Assembly (NCBI GenBank): GCA_015832175.1
Contig: WJXW01000014.1
Span: forward strand, 1,426,001 to 1,490,000
Length of the DNA stretch: 64,000 nucleotides
Reading direction: 5' to 3'
Origin: Paraphaeosphaeria minitans
Taxonomy: Eukaryota; Ascomycota; Dothideomycetes; Pleosporales; Didymosphaeriaceae
Part shown: positions 43,796-55,515 of the stretch, in pieces
Layout: each line of letters starts with the position of its first letter
Position numbering within the stretch: the stretch's first letter is position 1
Program-made: the position numbers and the translations under genes
The notes under the pieces: generated by a model
Told to the model about the DNA's origin: nothing
The model's input: the letters and a program-made list of their open reading frames with translations, nothing else
Database searches by the model: none

Positions 43796-45860
43796 ATGAC
43801 GCTTGGTTTGATCCAGACTCTTACGGGGCTCTTGATGCTACACAATGTTGTCGCGAGCCCACAGTATTCTACCCCACCGCCGCTCGATCAAGGCCAGTTG
43901 GGTGCTGTCGCCTCTGAGAGCAGCATTTGCAGTCGTATTGGAACCGAGTTGTTAAAACAGGGTGGGAATGCAGCAGATGCTTTAGTGGGGACCGTGGCTT
44001 GTGTTGGTGTGATTGGCATGTATCATTCAGGTACCTAAAAAAGCCCATGCTTTCCTATGGCACCAAGATGGTACTGATGATTCGTAGGGATTGGTGGCGG
44101 TGGTTTCATGATCGTCCGCTCGCCCAACGGCACATTTGAGTTCATCGACTTTAGAGAAACGGCCCCGGACAGTGCGTTTGAGGACATGTACAAGGACAAT
44201 GAAGACGCTAGCCTGAATGGTGGCCTTGCCGCAGGCGTACCTGGTGAAGTCCGCGGGCTCCAACATCTTCACGACAAGTACGGCAAATTGCCCTGGTCCG
44301 CTGTCTGGCTCCCAGCCGTCAAAGTAGCCCGCGAAGGCTGGACTGTCAATGAAGATCTCGTGAACTACATCAAGTCCGCCATCGGCTCAACAGGGAATGC
44401 TACTTCCAACTTCCTGGTTGACGACCCTGCGTTTGCCATTGATTTTGCACCCCATGGACGGTTACCGAGGCTCAATGAGACCATCACCAGAAAGAGATAT
44501 GCGAATACCCTAGAGACGATTGCCTACGAAGGCCCGGATGCTTTCTATTCCGGCCCGATGGCAGAAAGTACTATCCGCACCATCCAAGCCCGCAATGGCA
44601 CCATGACGCTGGGGGATCTCAAGAACTACACGGTTGCCATCAGGAAGCCGTCGACAATCACATACCGCGATTATAAGCTTACTGCGTGCAGCGCCCCCTC
44701 TGGGGGCGAGGTCACACTCGCCATCCTCAAGATCCTGGAGGGGTACGATGATCTAGGTGACCCGTCTACCGTCAATCTCACCACGCATCGTCTCGACGAA
44801 GCGATGAAGTTTGCCTACGGCATGCGCACAGAGCTCGGAGACCCCTCATACCTGCCTGGCATCGACGCCTACCAGGAAGCCATGGTTTCGGCTGCCACGG
44901 TACGTAGCGCCCGAGCGAGAAGTGGGACGAAGTCTGGAACCCCGAGGCCACGGGTGCATGCTCATGTTTCGTTACGAATTTGGCTGACCTTTTTTTTGCT
45001 TCTCATGCGTCCAGGCAGCCGCGATACGTGCCAAAATCAGCGACACTCGTACGTTCGACACGTCGTACTACGACCCGAAGGGCCTCGAGTCGCTCGAGAC
45101 GCCGGGTACTTCGCACGTTGTGGTGGCGGATCACACGGGGCTCTCCATCAGCCTCACCACGACCATCAACACGCTGTTTGGTGCGAAACTTGCGGACAAC
45201 GAAACCGGCATATGTAAGAGCACCTAGGGTCCAACGTGGTTGTTTTCTGCTGTTGTCATCGTCCCAAAAACGTCACACATTGTATTGGTATAAGCCAAAG
45301 CTACAACACCCACTCCTGACCCCATATCTCCTCACTCCCTAGACTCGTCACTGACTTTGCACCCCGCACGGCCAGATCTGAACAACGAGATGAACGACTT
45401 CAGCATCCCCAACGTCACAAACGCATTCGGCTACGCACCTTCGCCCGCGAACTTCATCCGCCCCGGCAAACGCCCCCTCTCCTCCATCTCCCCCGTCATC
45501 GTCGAGCACCGCAACGCCCCCTCCCTCGCGTCCGCGCTCTACATCGCCATCGGCGCCGCAGGCGGCTCCCGCATCATCACCGCGACCGCGCAGAACCTCG
45601 TGCACATGCTCGACGGCGGCCTCTCGGCGGTGGCCGCGCTGGCGCGGCCCCGCCTCCACGACCAGCTGGTGCCTGCGCAGGTCAGCTTCGAGTACGCGTT
45701 TGGCAACGGGACGACGGCGTTTCTGAGCCAGCTGGGCGCCAACGTCACGTGGGTGGCGCCGGGGCAGAGCACGGCGCAGGGGCTCAGGCGGTTGGCGAAT
45801 GGGACCTTTGAGGCGGCTGGTGAGCCGCGGCAGAGGAATTCGGCGGGCGTGGTGGTGTAA
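43796..45860 (+). CDS. Gamma-glutamyltransferase (secreted)
   Basis: Four exons (43796-44030, 44088-44899, 45015-45213, 45376-45860) join to 576 residues. GGT cleaves the gamma-glutamyl bond of glutathione and transfers the glutamyl group to water or amino acids; it is made as one chain that cuts itself. Seen: signal peptide MTLGLIQTLTGLLMLHNVVAS, GAVASESSICSRIGTELLKQGGNAADA, GIGGGGFM, DFRETAP, AAGVPGEVRGL, and GTSH with the expected self-cleavage/catalytic Thr (about 400). Then come SLTTTINTLFGAK, NNEMNDFS, RPLSSISPVIV and GAAGGSRIITAT. Many N-x-S/T sites fit secretion or vacuolar transit. Intron 3 (162 nt) could end earlier at about 45342, adding 11 residues; the later acceptor gives the clean family alignment. 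Confidence 0.93.
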
Positions 45861-46254
45861 CGGGTGAGAGGGAGGGTTACGCGTGTTTGACGATGCTCGA
45901 GGACGGCCATGGTGGATGGATGGATGGATGGATGGATAGATACCATAGCCCCCGAGTCTCCCGAGCTTGATGAAGATGATATAGTATTGTCCAAAGGAGG
46001 ACCCGACATTTTCGCGAGATACTTTTCAGATACAAACTGCAAAGAATGCACCATCATCGTCATCATCATCATCAAAGCGAGAACAGACTTGTTTACATTT
46101 ACTGTCTACTGTGCAGGCAAGCCATACAAGGGGGAATAACTAACAATGTTGAAGTGATGCAGTGAGGAGGGGAAACGAAGACATGAAGGACTAGCAGGCA
46201 GCCAAGTACATGAAAAAAAAAGGTTGTCCGAGTCTACATTCCCGGTCCACAAGT
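45861..46254. other. Convergent intergenic region
   Basis: Between the GGT and PRP39 stops. It contains a TGGA tetranucleotide run at 45910-45938 and a CATCAT run at 46052-46071. No gene. Confidence 0.5.
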
Positions 46255-48373
46255 TCACGACGCTGCCGTCGGTGCCGTCGCCGTCGGTGCCGCATTCTTA
46301 TTTTTGTTTTTCCGTTTCTTGGCTGCCGGTTTCGCGTGAGGCAGGTCAATGTTCTTGGACGATATGTACCCGTTAACCTCACGATCGAGCTTCATGAATT
46401 CGTCGGCGGCATCCTTGCCTCCGTGATCCATCAAGTACTCCATGTAGTGGTGTGAAAGCGCCTTCGACGCGTCTTCCGAAAACCGCCCTTTGGCGCGAAT
46501 AGTCTCGTGGATCTCTTTGACGCGCTTGTGGGCGTCGTCCTCTTCGCTCAACGGTTGAGCAATCTCAAAGTCCATGTATTTTAGCCAAAACTCTTTCGAT
46601 TCCAGAAACTTGTCTGCCTTGTCTTTGAACAGCTGGCGGGCCTCTTCGACCGCACGCTTGGACTGCCACAAGATGCGCGCTTGCTCCGCGGCCAAGACGC
46701 CACCTACATGCGTGTTACGCTGACCAATGTACTTCTCCAGCGTGCTTACCGCGGCATCCGCACCTGCATGGCGACGATCTACGCCAGCGAGCGAGATGAT
46801 GGTCTCCACATGATCGGGGTTCTGATCTAGTATAGCCTCGTGGATGTCATGTGCAAGTGAGATTCGGTCCAGCTTCTCTTCAAATCGAGCCCAATTCAGG
46901 CGAACAGTCGGTTGCGAGATTGGGACGAAGATACAGCTCGCGCGGATGTAGATCTGCCGACAGTCTTCCTCCTTGTTCTCTTGGGAGAACATCCAGCGAG
47001 CGTAACGCAGCCAGAATTCTTCGTACAAAGCACATGCCACCAAACAACGCTCATACAAGAAGCATGTGCGATGAAAATCGCCCTGCGCCTCTTCGAAATC
47101 GAGGTACTTCCGCCAATTGTCAATCTCGGTGTCTTTTATATCGGTGACATGAAAGTAGCCGCGTTCGATCTTCTCTTCAAAAGGCCAGCGAGCTGTGACA
47201 TCTGCTTGCGTGCGGGTGTACGCGCCATAGTACCACTGATCAAGCTTGCCGCGGAGTTGTCGGTCGAGCTCGAGCGATGAGCGCTCAAAACCTTGATTCT
47301 CGGCAGCAACAGCAGCCTGCAATGTTTCGAGCGTCTCAGATTCCGCAAGGTCGTCGACCGGAGTGTTGCTATTGATCAAGCCACGAAACTTTTCGTAGTA
47401 CCTGGAGAATTGGTACATGGGAATCTGGGAGACGCGACGGTAGAGCTGCGCGACTCTGGCTGGCTCGTTGTTTCGATCCTCGAACTCGATGTACTTGTCC
47501 CAGAAGGGGTGGCCCTGGAAATCAAGACCAACAAAGTGGGCACCGCGTTCGAACAGACTGGGGAGTCAGCGGTGGTTAGTCAAGTACACAGAAGCGAAGG
47601 GGTGGGAGGAGGGAGCGGGGGTGAGCTTGCAGTAGAGAAACGCGACGTCTTGTGACATGACCAAAACAATTCCTCCAATGCGATCCTCCTCGTGTTTGTC
47701 GTGCTCAAGTGAGAAGGGCAGTGGGCAGTACACGGCGCAATTAACGGGCGCGAAAGTTGGCTCTTGGGCCGCTGCGTGCTCACAAAGCTCGCCAGCAGCT
47801 CCTCTGTCGTCGGCTGCAGGTGCGGTTGAGTTCCCGGTTCAAGGAAGGAAGCTGGACTTACTCTCGGATGATGTCGTTGTCGTGGCTCGTATCCATCTTG
47901 AAGGCACAGTAGTGCGCCCAGAGGTCGACCGAGCTGGGGACGCACGAGACGCCGCGCTCGTATACCTGCGATGTGGTCAGCGCATGCGCTGCGGGGGGCC
48001 GTGTGTGCCAGCACTCACCATCTCGGCCGTCTCGGTGCCACCGATGGCAAACTCGAGGTCGGCGTATTTTTTCCAGTAGCCGAAGAAGAGCGGGAACTTG
48101 GCAAGGAAGCAGTTGTAGGCATTGCGCAGCAGTTCGATGGACGAGGGGCTGGAGTTGCGCGTAACGCCGCCTTCGAGCTCTGTGGCGCGCGTGACGAGGG
48201 CCTCCCAGCGCTCGAACTCGTCTTCGTTCTCCATCTGCGGGCATTCAGCGCGAGCTCAGTGGGGAGAGACGGGGGATGCGTACCACGGCGTCGAGCAGCT
48301 TCTTGATCTCAGCGGCGGCTTCATCGCCCGTGTAGTGCACGTGTGCAATGCTGCCGCGCCCGTTGACAAACAT
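46255..48373 (-). CDS. PRP39: U1 snRNP / pre-mRNA splicing factor Prp39
   Basis: Four exons (48284-48373, 48019-48234, 47862-47965, 46255-47557) join to 570 residues. Prp39 is a HAT-repeat scaffold of U1 snRNP needed for 5' splice site selection. Seen: repeated HAT motifs with Trp/Tyr pairs: DEFERWEALV (about 34), FPLFFGYWKKYADLE, VDLWAHYCAFK, HPFWDKYIEFEDR, DNWRKYLDFEEAQGD, EEFWLRYARWMFSQ, VRLNWARFEEKLDR and KEFWLKYMDFE. The C-terminus is basic (AAKKRKNKNKN). The intron 47558-47861 is 304 nt, by far the longest inferred in this window, but the joined reading (LFERGAHFVGLDFQGHPFWDKY) is clearly right. Fungi other than budding yeast usually have a single Prp39 and no Prp42. Confidence 0.92.
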
Positions 48374-48787
48374 GGTGGCTGGCGTGGTGCGGATGGGATG
48401 AGCGTCGGACGCAATGCAAAGGAAAGATCGGCTGCGGAGCGTTGCGTGTGGGCGCTGTTCGCAGCGTCAGCCGGAGAGTAAAGGTACGAAGCAGAGTACG
48501 AGTAGACTAGATAGACATGATAGGTACTTGGTTGAGCCGCGCTAGAGCCTTCAAACGCTCCCGCGCCAAGCCCGCCCGCCACGTGATGGTCCTTCTCCCA
48601 TGGACGTGCCGTTGGGTATCTAGTGTGTCCAGTTCAAAGCATCTATTCGTATGCCGTGCACGACGTTTTGCAGTCATCGCTACATGCTCTAGGTATCATC
48701 AAAGCCAGCACAAAAGCCGCCGTGGCAAGCAATCCCCGTCCCAGCCAAAGCTGCCGTGATCCCAAACTCCAACATACCCACCAGTTC
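48374..48787. other. PRP39 upstream region
   Basis: About 410 bp, PRP39 promoter on the left and the 3' flank of the next minus-strand gene on the right. No gene is supported. Confidence 0.45.
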
Positions 48788-49945
48788 CTACGAAGCCCGC
48801 TCCCCGCTGACATAGCTGGCCGTTTCGTTGCCTGCAAACGAAAAGGGGCTCTTGCCCATCTCCGGGCTGCGCGGGCTGATGGGCAGCGCAAACAGCCCGT
48901 CGTCGTGGTCGTCGTCCGGCAAGGGAGCGCCGCGCGACTGGAACCTGGGCGCATCGGGTGCGGCGAAGGCATTTAGGGAGGCCATGCCGGCGTGCTGCTG
49001 CTGTGCGACGGTAGCGGGCGGCTCGATGCGTGCTGCGACCTTGCGGACGGGCTGCTGCTGCTGCTGTGGGGGTTGGGGGGGTTTGGCTGCCAGTTTTGCG
49101 GGGTTGTTGCCCTTGAAGGCAGCAAACGACGACACGGCCACGTCGGAAGACTCGGGCGACAGTGGGTTTGCAAAGGCAGCGTCGCCAGGGTCCGTCTTCG
49201 CTGTGAGGTCCTTCTCGCTCGTGCCCAGCTTCAAGCCACGCAGCTTCTCCATCAAGCGGCGGCCGCCACCGGGCGAACGAGGGCTCGCGGGACCCAGAGG
49301 CGCAACCGTGGGCTCGGCGAGCTGGATGCTGAGGCCCACGGGCTTTGCGTTGACGCCGAACGTCTGCTCAATCCACTCCTTCTCTTGCACGGCCATGAGG
49401 AAGCCAATGCCCTCGACGTTGCTCTGCGACTCGGCCTCAATCTCCTTCTGCAGCACCTGCAGCCGCTTCTTGGCCCAGATGGTGTGGAGGATGCCCTTCC
49501 TGCCCGTCGCCCGCGCCGAAGCACCCAGCTCGGGCGGGAAGATGGCGGGCAGCGGGTTGGTGTGCCAGACCACGGGCTTGCGGTCGTCGTCTTGCGGGCG
49601 GTGCGTCAGCGTCAGACTCGAGGGCACGGCGACGCCCGGGGCCAGCATGAAGTAAATGCGGTTCACGTCGTTGCTCGGCTGGTCCTCGGCCGGCAGCACC
49701 GTTGTCTTGCCCTTGCCGTCCCACGAGATGTGCCATTCGCCTCGCACGCCGCGGGTTGAGTCGTCGTCCTCCCACTCGACCATGAGGATCTTGGTGCCTT
49801 CCCTGCCATGGCCCGCCTCGAACTCGAAGCGGGCGAGGGCGTTGGTGCTCGAAATGCCGGGCGACTCGACCTCGTCTGTCAGGGCGCCTGGGCGGGTTGC
49901 TGTGTCCACGGCAGGAAACGGCGGGTACGCAGCCGGAGTCGACAT
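48788..49945 (-). CDS. Conserved fungal protein of unknown function
   Basis: Single exon, 385 residues from the ATG at 49945. The first 190 residues look folded: ARFEFEAGHGREGTKILMVEWEDD (part), EWHISWDGKGKTTVLPAED (part), NRIYFMLAPGVAVPSSLTL, KPVVWHTNPLPAIFPPELGA, then a helical stretch with GILHTIWAKKRLQVLQKEIE (about 163-182) and MAVQEKEWIEQTFG. The second half is low-complexity Pro/Ala/Ser with a Q5 run and SPxSPE-type sites that could be phosphorylated. No catalytic motif, signal or membrane helix is seen. I recall such proteins as widespread in Pezizomycotina without an assigned role. High codon-third-position GC supports real coding. Confidence 0.78.
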   Translation of the reverse strand: MSTPAAYPPFPAVDTATRPGALTDEVESPGISSTNALARFEFEAGHGREGTKILMVEWEDDDSTRGVRGEWHISWDGKGKTTVLPAEDQPSNDVNRIYFMLAPGVAVPSSLTLTHRPQDDDRKPVVWHTNPLPAIFPPELGASARATGRKGILHTIWAKKRLQVLQKEIEAESQSNVEGIGFLMAVQEKEWIEQTFGVNAKPVGLSIQLAEPTVAPLGPASPRSPGGGRRLMEKLRGLKLGTSEKDLTAKTDPGDAAFANPLSPESSDVAVSSFAAFKGNNPAKLAAKPPQPPQQQQQPVRKVAARIEPPATVAQQQHAGMASLNAFAAPDAPRFQSRGAPLPDDDHDDGLFALPISPRSPEMGKSPFSFAGNETASYVSGERAS

Positions 49946-50657
49946 CGGTGCGCGGGTGCGGAGAGGCGGCGGCGGCGGAGGCGACGGCACGTTGCTGGAG
50001 GCGTGGGTGTCTGCACGGTGGGGGCCGGATGCCCTGTGAAAAGTGCTGCGTTGATGTACGAGTAGACAATGCGAGACGGTCAGCTGACGACGGGTCTATC
50101 TGCTGCACAAAGGTGCCATCTCCGCCGCGCTGGACCGTTGCCCACTTGTCGACCTCGAGCGCCCGCCCACTCGTCCACTTTCATCTCCCCTCTGTTGCTA
50201 TATTTAGCATCGCGGGGGAGGCCAATCATAGAGCACTCGCCACCGTTCTGGCATGTTTCAAGCTTGCATTCACTGCTAGACTACCTGGTATTGCGGGGCC
50301 CCTCAGGACCCCGTGGGATATGATACATAGGTACACACTGCACGGGGTATGCGCAGTAGCTGCACTAGCCTCTGCGCCTCTCTCCCAACCCGCTAAGCAT
50401 TCGGTCAGCCATAACTGTCGTCAACCATGAGATCCTCCCAGCGCCGTGGGAGCATGCTCCTCCACCCCCTCCCTTATAAAAATTACAACGTGGGTATAAC
50501 GCGTGTCCAAGGTACTATTGGCAAAGAAGAGGCAATGCGCAGTCGCCGTGGTGCCCACCGCCCGCACGCGACGCCATTGCCACGAGAAGAGAAGAATGCA
50601 ACACGCTGACCTTCCTAGACCAGGATGCTGTGCTGTCCAGCAGCAGGGCCGGGGCCT
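49946..50657. other. Intergenic, promoter of the unknown gene
   Basis: About 710 bp upstream of the unknown minus-strand gene and downstream of the Zn2Cys6 gene. The frames here overlap the gene's 5' flank and show no family features. A short inverted repeat (GGGGCCCCTCAGGACCCCG, 50294-50312) is present; its role is unclear. Confidence 0.45.
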
Positions 50658-52741
50658 CTAGATCAACAGGAAGTCCCAGCCCTTTTGTCGCATCGTGTCC
50701 CGCCAGTGGACACACTGTCTGTCGCCGTTCGCGAGGGCGGCATCGTTCACGCGCCATACTTCCTTGAGCAACTCTTTCATCCTACCGAATGATCCAAAGT
50801 CCGAAGCCTCGCCTAGTCGGTTGGCTCGCTCCGAAAACATGGTGCGGAAAGGTGAGTTGGGCAGCGACACGGAGCCGGCAATCAGGAGCGGCCACACCAG
50901 AGAAGTATCGAAACCATCGGGACCCGCAGGAATGTACTCCATGGTATCACTCAGAGCATTCACCATGTTCGCAATCACGCTTCCCTGCGTGCGATCGAAG
51001 TTGGGAACCAAACTGCAGAGATAGATGCGCGCAGCCAACCGGAAGACGGCCGTCAAGTTCGTGCTGAGCTGCTTTGGCCGTATGGCTCCAGTCGACGAGT
51101 ACGGGTTTCTCACGGTACCTGGCGGCGGCTCGGAGAGGCTAATTTGGTCGCCGACGTGCTTGATGTGAGCGCAAAGTTGTACTTCGTCCATGTTGTCCAT
51201 CTTCAGGGCTTCGAGGCATGCAATCTCAGAGATCAGATACATAATTCTATCATCGCATCCCATGAGTTCAGCAAGACCTGATGGCGAGTCTGCAATCAAC
51301 TTCTCTCGGTACGTGTCCGCAAATACTGGAGTTCGCCCGAGCATAGTTGCACCGAGTATGTCGATCCAAGATGTAAGGGTCATGTTAAAGGGCGGTTGTG
51401 CGTGTGGTTGACCGTTCAAAGCGACAAGTTGCGCCGGCAGCTCGAGTCGCTGCGCCAACTGCGTAGTAGCCAGAAAATGCGAGTGCCACTTGACATCAAT
51501 GGCGTCGCCCACTGCCTCAGCTGCGGGACCATCATCCGCGCGACCAACCGAACACTGAAAGAGGATCATACCAAGTGTGGCCTCAAGAGTCTGTGCGTGG
51601 TCGGTGTCGCGCTGGAACGCTTCGCAGAGCTCCTTGATCGCCTCATAGCGATGGTTCATAATGTCCCGATCGATCTGTTCACCCTGGATCCGCTCGGTGG
51701 CTTTGAGGTGCTCAGCAGCAACGCTCAAGCAGCTGTGGAGGTAGGTCTTGTTGGTAGCCAATGCAGGGAGTATGATGTCTGAACGCGCCGAACCGTGCTG
51801 GTTCACTTCGAGGATGGGGAAAACCAACCGGACAACATTTTCTATGAAGTGATTCAGCAGGTACTGGTCGCATTCATCGACTGGAATCATAGCTTGATGT
51901 GACGGGCTGAAGGATCCGTGAGGGAAATCGAAGACTTGAAAATCTACAGGCTCCTCTGCAAAAGACTCCCGACGACTCTCGAAGTAATCTTGCTGTATCC
52001 AATTTTCCGTTGGGAAGGGGTGGCCGGTAACGGGGGGTGTCTGATATGTGCTGAAGGTTGAGATTGTGGAATCTCTTCGGGTCGGGATGTCGTCGATGAA
52101 GAGCTGACTTTCCGTTTTGATATCAACCTCGTAGGGGGCGAACTGTCCCGCATTATGGAACGAGGGAGCGAACATGGGCGGCGGCATCGATATTGAGTCA
52201 TAGAGTCCAGGCGTAGCCACAGCGTTGAAGTTGTAATCTAAGGAGTTCTGTGAGTCGACCGAGGGCGCACGGGTGCATCCAATGCCGTCCGAGTAAGTGT
52301 CGGAAGTAGGTAGAGAGTGACATAAGCCGGGTGGGGTCGTTGCGCTCATCGCAATGCCCTGTTGGCTCTTCTCTTGAAGCTTTGTCCGTTTGATGACGTT
52401 CTTGATGCGCTCTTTCTGGCCTTTGCGTGTCTCGCTGCTGCTCCACCACATTGGTCTTTTGTATTCGCATTGCAGCCCAAGGTGCTTGCATGCGCGACAC
52501 GACGGCTTTGCTTCGTCGCACTTCTTTCGCCTCAATCGGCATGTGAAGCAACCTGGGCCGTCGTGTTAGCCAGCGCGAAGAGCGGGGATCCCTGCACAGA
52601 GGACGGAAAAGGTGACTTGCCTGTCCGCGAGCGTCGGTGCATCTTTGCAGCGGCTTGTTTGGCCGCATTGGCGGCATTTGTTGTTCCCACCATGTTGGCA
52701 GATTGTTTGGCAGCGGACGATGGCGCTGAAGAGGAGGACAT
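50658..52741 (-). CDS. Zn2Cys6 transcription factor with Fungal_trans_2-type domain
   Basis: Two exons (52621-52741 and 50658-52552) join to 671 residues. The binuclear zinc cluster (CX2CX6CX6CX2CX6C) runs from about residue 42: CFTCRLRRKKC, then DEAKPSCRACKHLGLQC. It is followed by a basic linker with ERIKNVIKRTKLQEK, a Ser/Pro-rich middle, and an alpha-helical regulatory domain from about 255 (YLLNHFIENVVRLVFPILE) to the end. The zinc cluster is split by an intron (52553-52620) whose donor reads AG|GCAAGT, a GC-AG intron; no GT alternative keeps the first cysteine in frame. The N-terminus is Ala/Ser-rich. Targets are unknown, and no metabolic cluster lies next to it. Confidence 0.9.
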
Positions 52742-54561
52742 GGGCAGCTCATGTACTTCGGGTCCAGGTACGGTGGTTTATGAAAGGCTAGTAAACAATG
52801 CGGCAACAAGGACTAAGGCGGCGCGCAGCGGGAGGGATCGTAAGGGACAGGTTAGCAAAGCTCGACCAGGGTTGCTCTTAATTAAAGATTGATATTTCGA
52901 AGCCAGCTTCGAAGTGAGGAGCGCGAGCAAATTATGGACGTCTGCCATTTCTGGAGAAGGAAGAGAAAGATTATGTACCATAAGAGAGTCACCAATGGCA
53001 TAATGCTAGCAAAACGGACCGGATCTATTCTTGGACCTGAGCAGGCGGTCAAATGGGATCCTCCAACGAGACGAGAGGTTGAGCAACATGTCGTGTGAAG
53101 GAGATGGGACGACGATTGGCCCGTTGGTGGTTACCTGCAGTATCTAGGTCGAAATTAGGGGCCATTACGAGTGGGTGCAGCTATTTTTGCGTCCATTTTA
53201 CCCGCCAGCCCGGGCCTTATGCCACTCTGTGCGCACCGACAGGGGCAGCCTCGAGGAAAGCAGCCCCCGCATGGCTTTTTTAGCAGTAAATGGCCCAGTT
53301 CGGGGAAATTGAGCAGAAGGCTTCTCACGGGCACCATCACGTTTGGCCCCCCCAGCACGACAACTGAAGTGCACCCGAGAGCGGATGGAAGAGCTGCAGC
53401 GGATGCGATGACTGGCCGGCCGAGAAAGCTGGTGCTCGCTCTGACCAGTTGGATCTGCAAAGCAGCAATATTGCCAAGCGCGTATCTGAATGCTGCATTG
53501 CATTTGTGTGCAAATGATTTCCAGCGTCCTGGGACAGCGGCGTGGAGTCGGCTGGGCTTGACCCACGCAGGATGGATTCACAGCGCTCGTGATGTTCAGA
53601 CGGTACCGTGGAGTTTTTCAAGCAACGGATGACTAGAGGCTGCCCGTGGTCAAGGTGCAACAGGTCGTAATTGGCCGACGTGGCGGACGTGGCGACGGAC
53701 TTGACTTGGGCAGTGGAGGCGTTCAAAGCAGCTTGCGGGTGGCTGTCGACTGATTCGCTTCACCATCTGCCGTGATGATTTCCACGGCAAGAGCTGCTCG
53801 CATAGTCAACCAAAAGGGGGAGGTCGGTCGAGGACGAGGCTGGAGACGGTGCGACGAGGACCAGGCAGAGGAGTGTGACATGGAGAAGCGATGGGGAGCA
53901 AAAGCAGGATGTGCATGGTGAGTGGCAGAGACTATGTGGACCGAGTTGAACACTGCATGACAAGCTTTAGATTGACTTGACGGCGCATCCAATGGCAGGG
54001 CTGATGCGCCATGAGACTAGGTTCCTGACGACAGGGGCGACATGGGCTGGATTTCGTGCATCCGTTCCCTCGTCCTAGGTAGGTAGTAGGCGTAGAGTGG
54101 CCAAGCAAGTATCTACCTGCTACAAGAGGTCCACTCGCAGAGCGATCAAGTATTGAGTGCAGCAGTCGGTACCCAATAGCATCGCGTAGGCGCCATGTGC
54201 TGCTTGTGCTGCTTGTGCGGGAGCGAGTAGACTACCTAGAGTTACCTACCGTAGAGTATCTAGACCAAGTAGTGCAGGCGGCCAGCCCATCCAAGACGGG
54301 CTAATTATGGGACTTTGATTTGGGAACAAGCAGCTCGAAGAGGCTATCGCGGATGGAACCCAGAGGTCAGCTGACAGGGCGGATCTTGGTGGTATCGGCT
54401 AGGTAGACTAGGCTCGTAGGTAGGTACCAACGGTGCTCGTCGAAAAAAAGAAAAGAAAAAAAAAGCGATGGTGATTGCAGGCAAACCCGGATCTTGGACG
54501 TGCTTCGAGGTGCGGAGACGCAGAGGAAGACTCATGCAGCATGACGGGCTAGGTAACGCAT

Positions 54562-54687
54562 GGCGTGTCGCGTCTGGCTGGCAGAGAAGCCCATGGTGGA
54601 GCGGGCGTGTCGCGTCTGGCTGGCAGAGAAGCCCATGGTGGAGCGGGCGTGTCGCGTCTGGCTGGCAGAGAAGCCCATGGTGGAGCG
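54562..54687 (+). repeat. 42-bp minisatellite, three copies
   Basis: Three nearly identical 42-bp units, repeat starts near 54564, 54606 and 54648, built on CGTGTCGCGTCTGGCTGGCAG and AAGCCCATGGTGGAGCGGG. The third unit breaks off into GGAGCGACGGAGCGG. Since 42 is 14 codons, repeated peptide frames appear on both strands; no gene context supports them. Confidence 0.9.
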
Positions 54688-55069
54688 ACGGAGCGGCGGA
54701 GCGACGGAGCACGAGATACAGAAGAGCGCAAGCCCGCATCATGGTGCAGTCATGTGAGGCGAGGGTTGGCGCTGTTCTGAGCAGCTGTTGGCTGGCAGAC
54801 CGACCACGGTGACATGAGGGCCGAGGGCTCGCACAAGTGTCGAACAAGCACGAGTCGCACATTCCTACCGAGTAGGTACCTAGACTACCTACCTACCTAG
54901 GCAGGGCGACGACGAGGGGGGTAGGCGGAAGAGCGGTCTGCGGACGGACACACCGCTGCCCGACGGGAGCAGTTGCACGGCGGGCGACGACGTGGTTATA
55001 TCATGCATGCGTCTACAACGAGCCGCACGATATGTGGGGATGGCGGCGGCTGGAAGGGGGCGTGGAGTA

Positions 55070-55158
55070 AGTAGGTAGGTAGGTAGGTAGGTAGGTAGGT
55101 AGGTAGGTAGGTAGGTAGGTAGGTAGGTGGGTGGGTAGGTGGGTAGGTACCTAGGTAG
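55070..55158 (+). repeat. GTAG/GGTA tetranucleotide microsatellite
   Basis: About 15 uninterrupted GTAG units from 55070 followed by mixed GTGG/GTAG units to 55158, ending in CCTAGGTAG. The same word in short form occurs at several other places in the window (59664-59692, 59942-59953, 54890-54900), so it is a genome-wide habit. Confidence 0.92.
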
Positions 55159-55229
55159 TGCGGCACGCAGCCGTCGGCGCATCCTTGCGCTAACGTACAA
55201 CATGTTCCAACATTTGATCAGTGCAGGGT

Positions 55230-55515
55230 CGATCGCATGACTCAGCAGAGCAACGGAGGAAGCACAGAGCAGAGCAGCAGAGGAAGCACTGAGCAGAACA
55301 GCAGAGGAGAGCAGAGCAGCAGAGCAGAGGAGAACAGCAGGGAGTAGAGCAGAGCAGCAGAGCAGCAGAATAGCAGAGCAGAGCAGTACTGAGGACTGAG
55401 CACCAAGCACTGAAGAGCAGCACCAAGCACTGAAGAGCAGCACCAAGCACTGAAGAGCAGCACCGAGCACTGAAGAGCAGCACCGAGCACTGAAGAGCAG
55501 CACCGAGCACTGAGC
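55230..55515 (+). repeat. AGCAGC-rich array with 20-bp higher-order unit
   Basis: A left part (55230-55390) of irregular GAGCAGCAGA / GAGCAGAGCA units passes into six regular 20-bp units (GAGCAGCACCAAGCACTGAA, then the CACCGAGCAC variant) at 55396-55515. The change of AAGC to GAGC splits the regular part into two sub-families of three. Frames across it on the minus strand read Leu/Ser/Cys repeats (LLFSAWCC), which are repeat by-products. Confidence 0.9.

Noticed and set aside
53155..53726. Overlapping frames of 100-150 codons in the zinc-cluster upstream region
   Set aside because: No motif, no splice-consistent chain and several frames open at once on both strands.
54549..54812. Repeated 14-residue peptides (WLAEKPMVERACR type) as a possible RiPP or repeat protein
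   Set aside because: Pure by-product of the 42-bp minisatellite, with no signal peptide or flanking conserved part.
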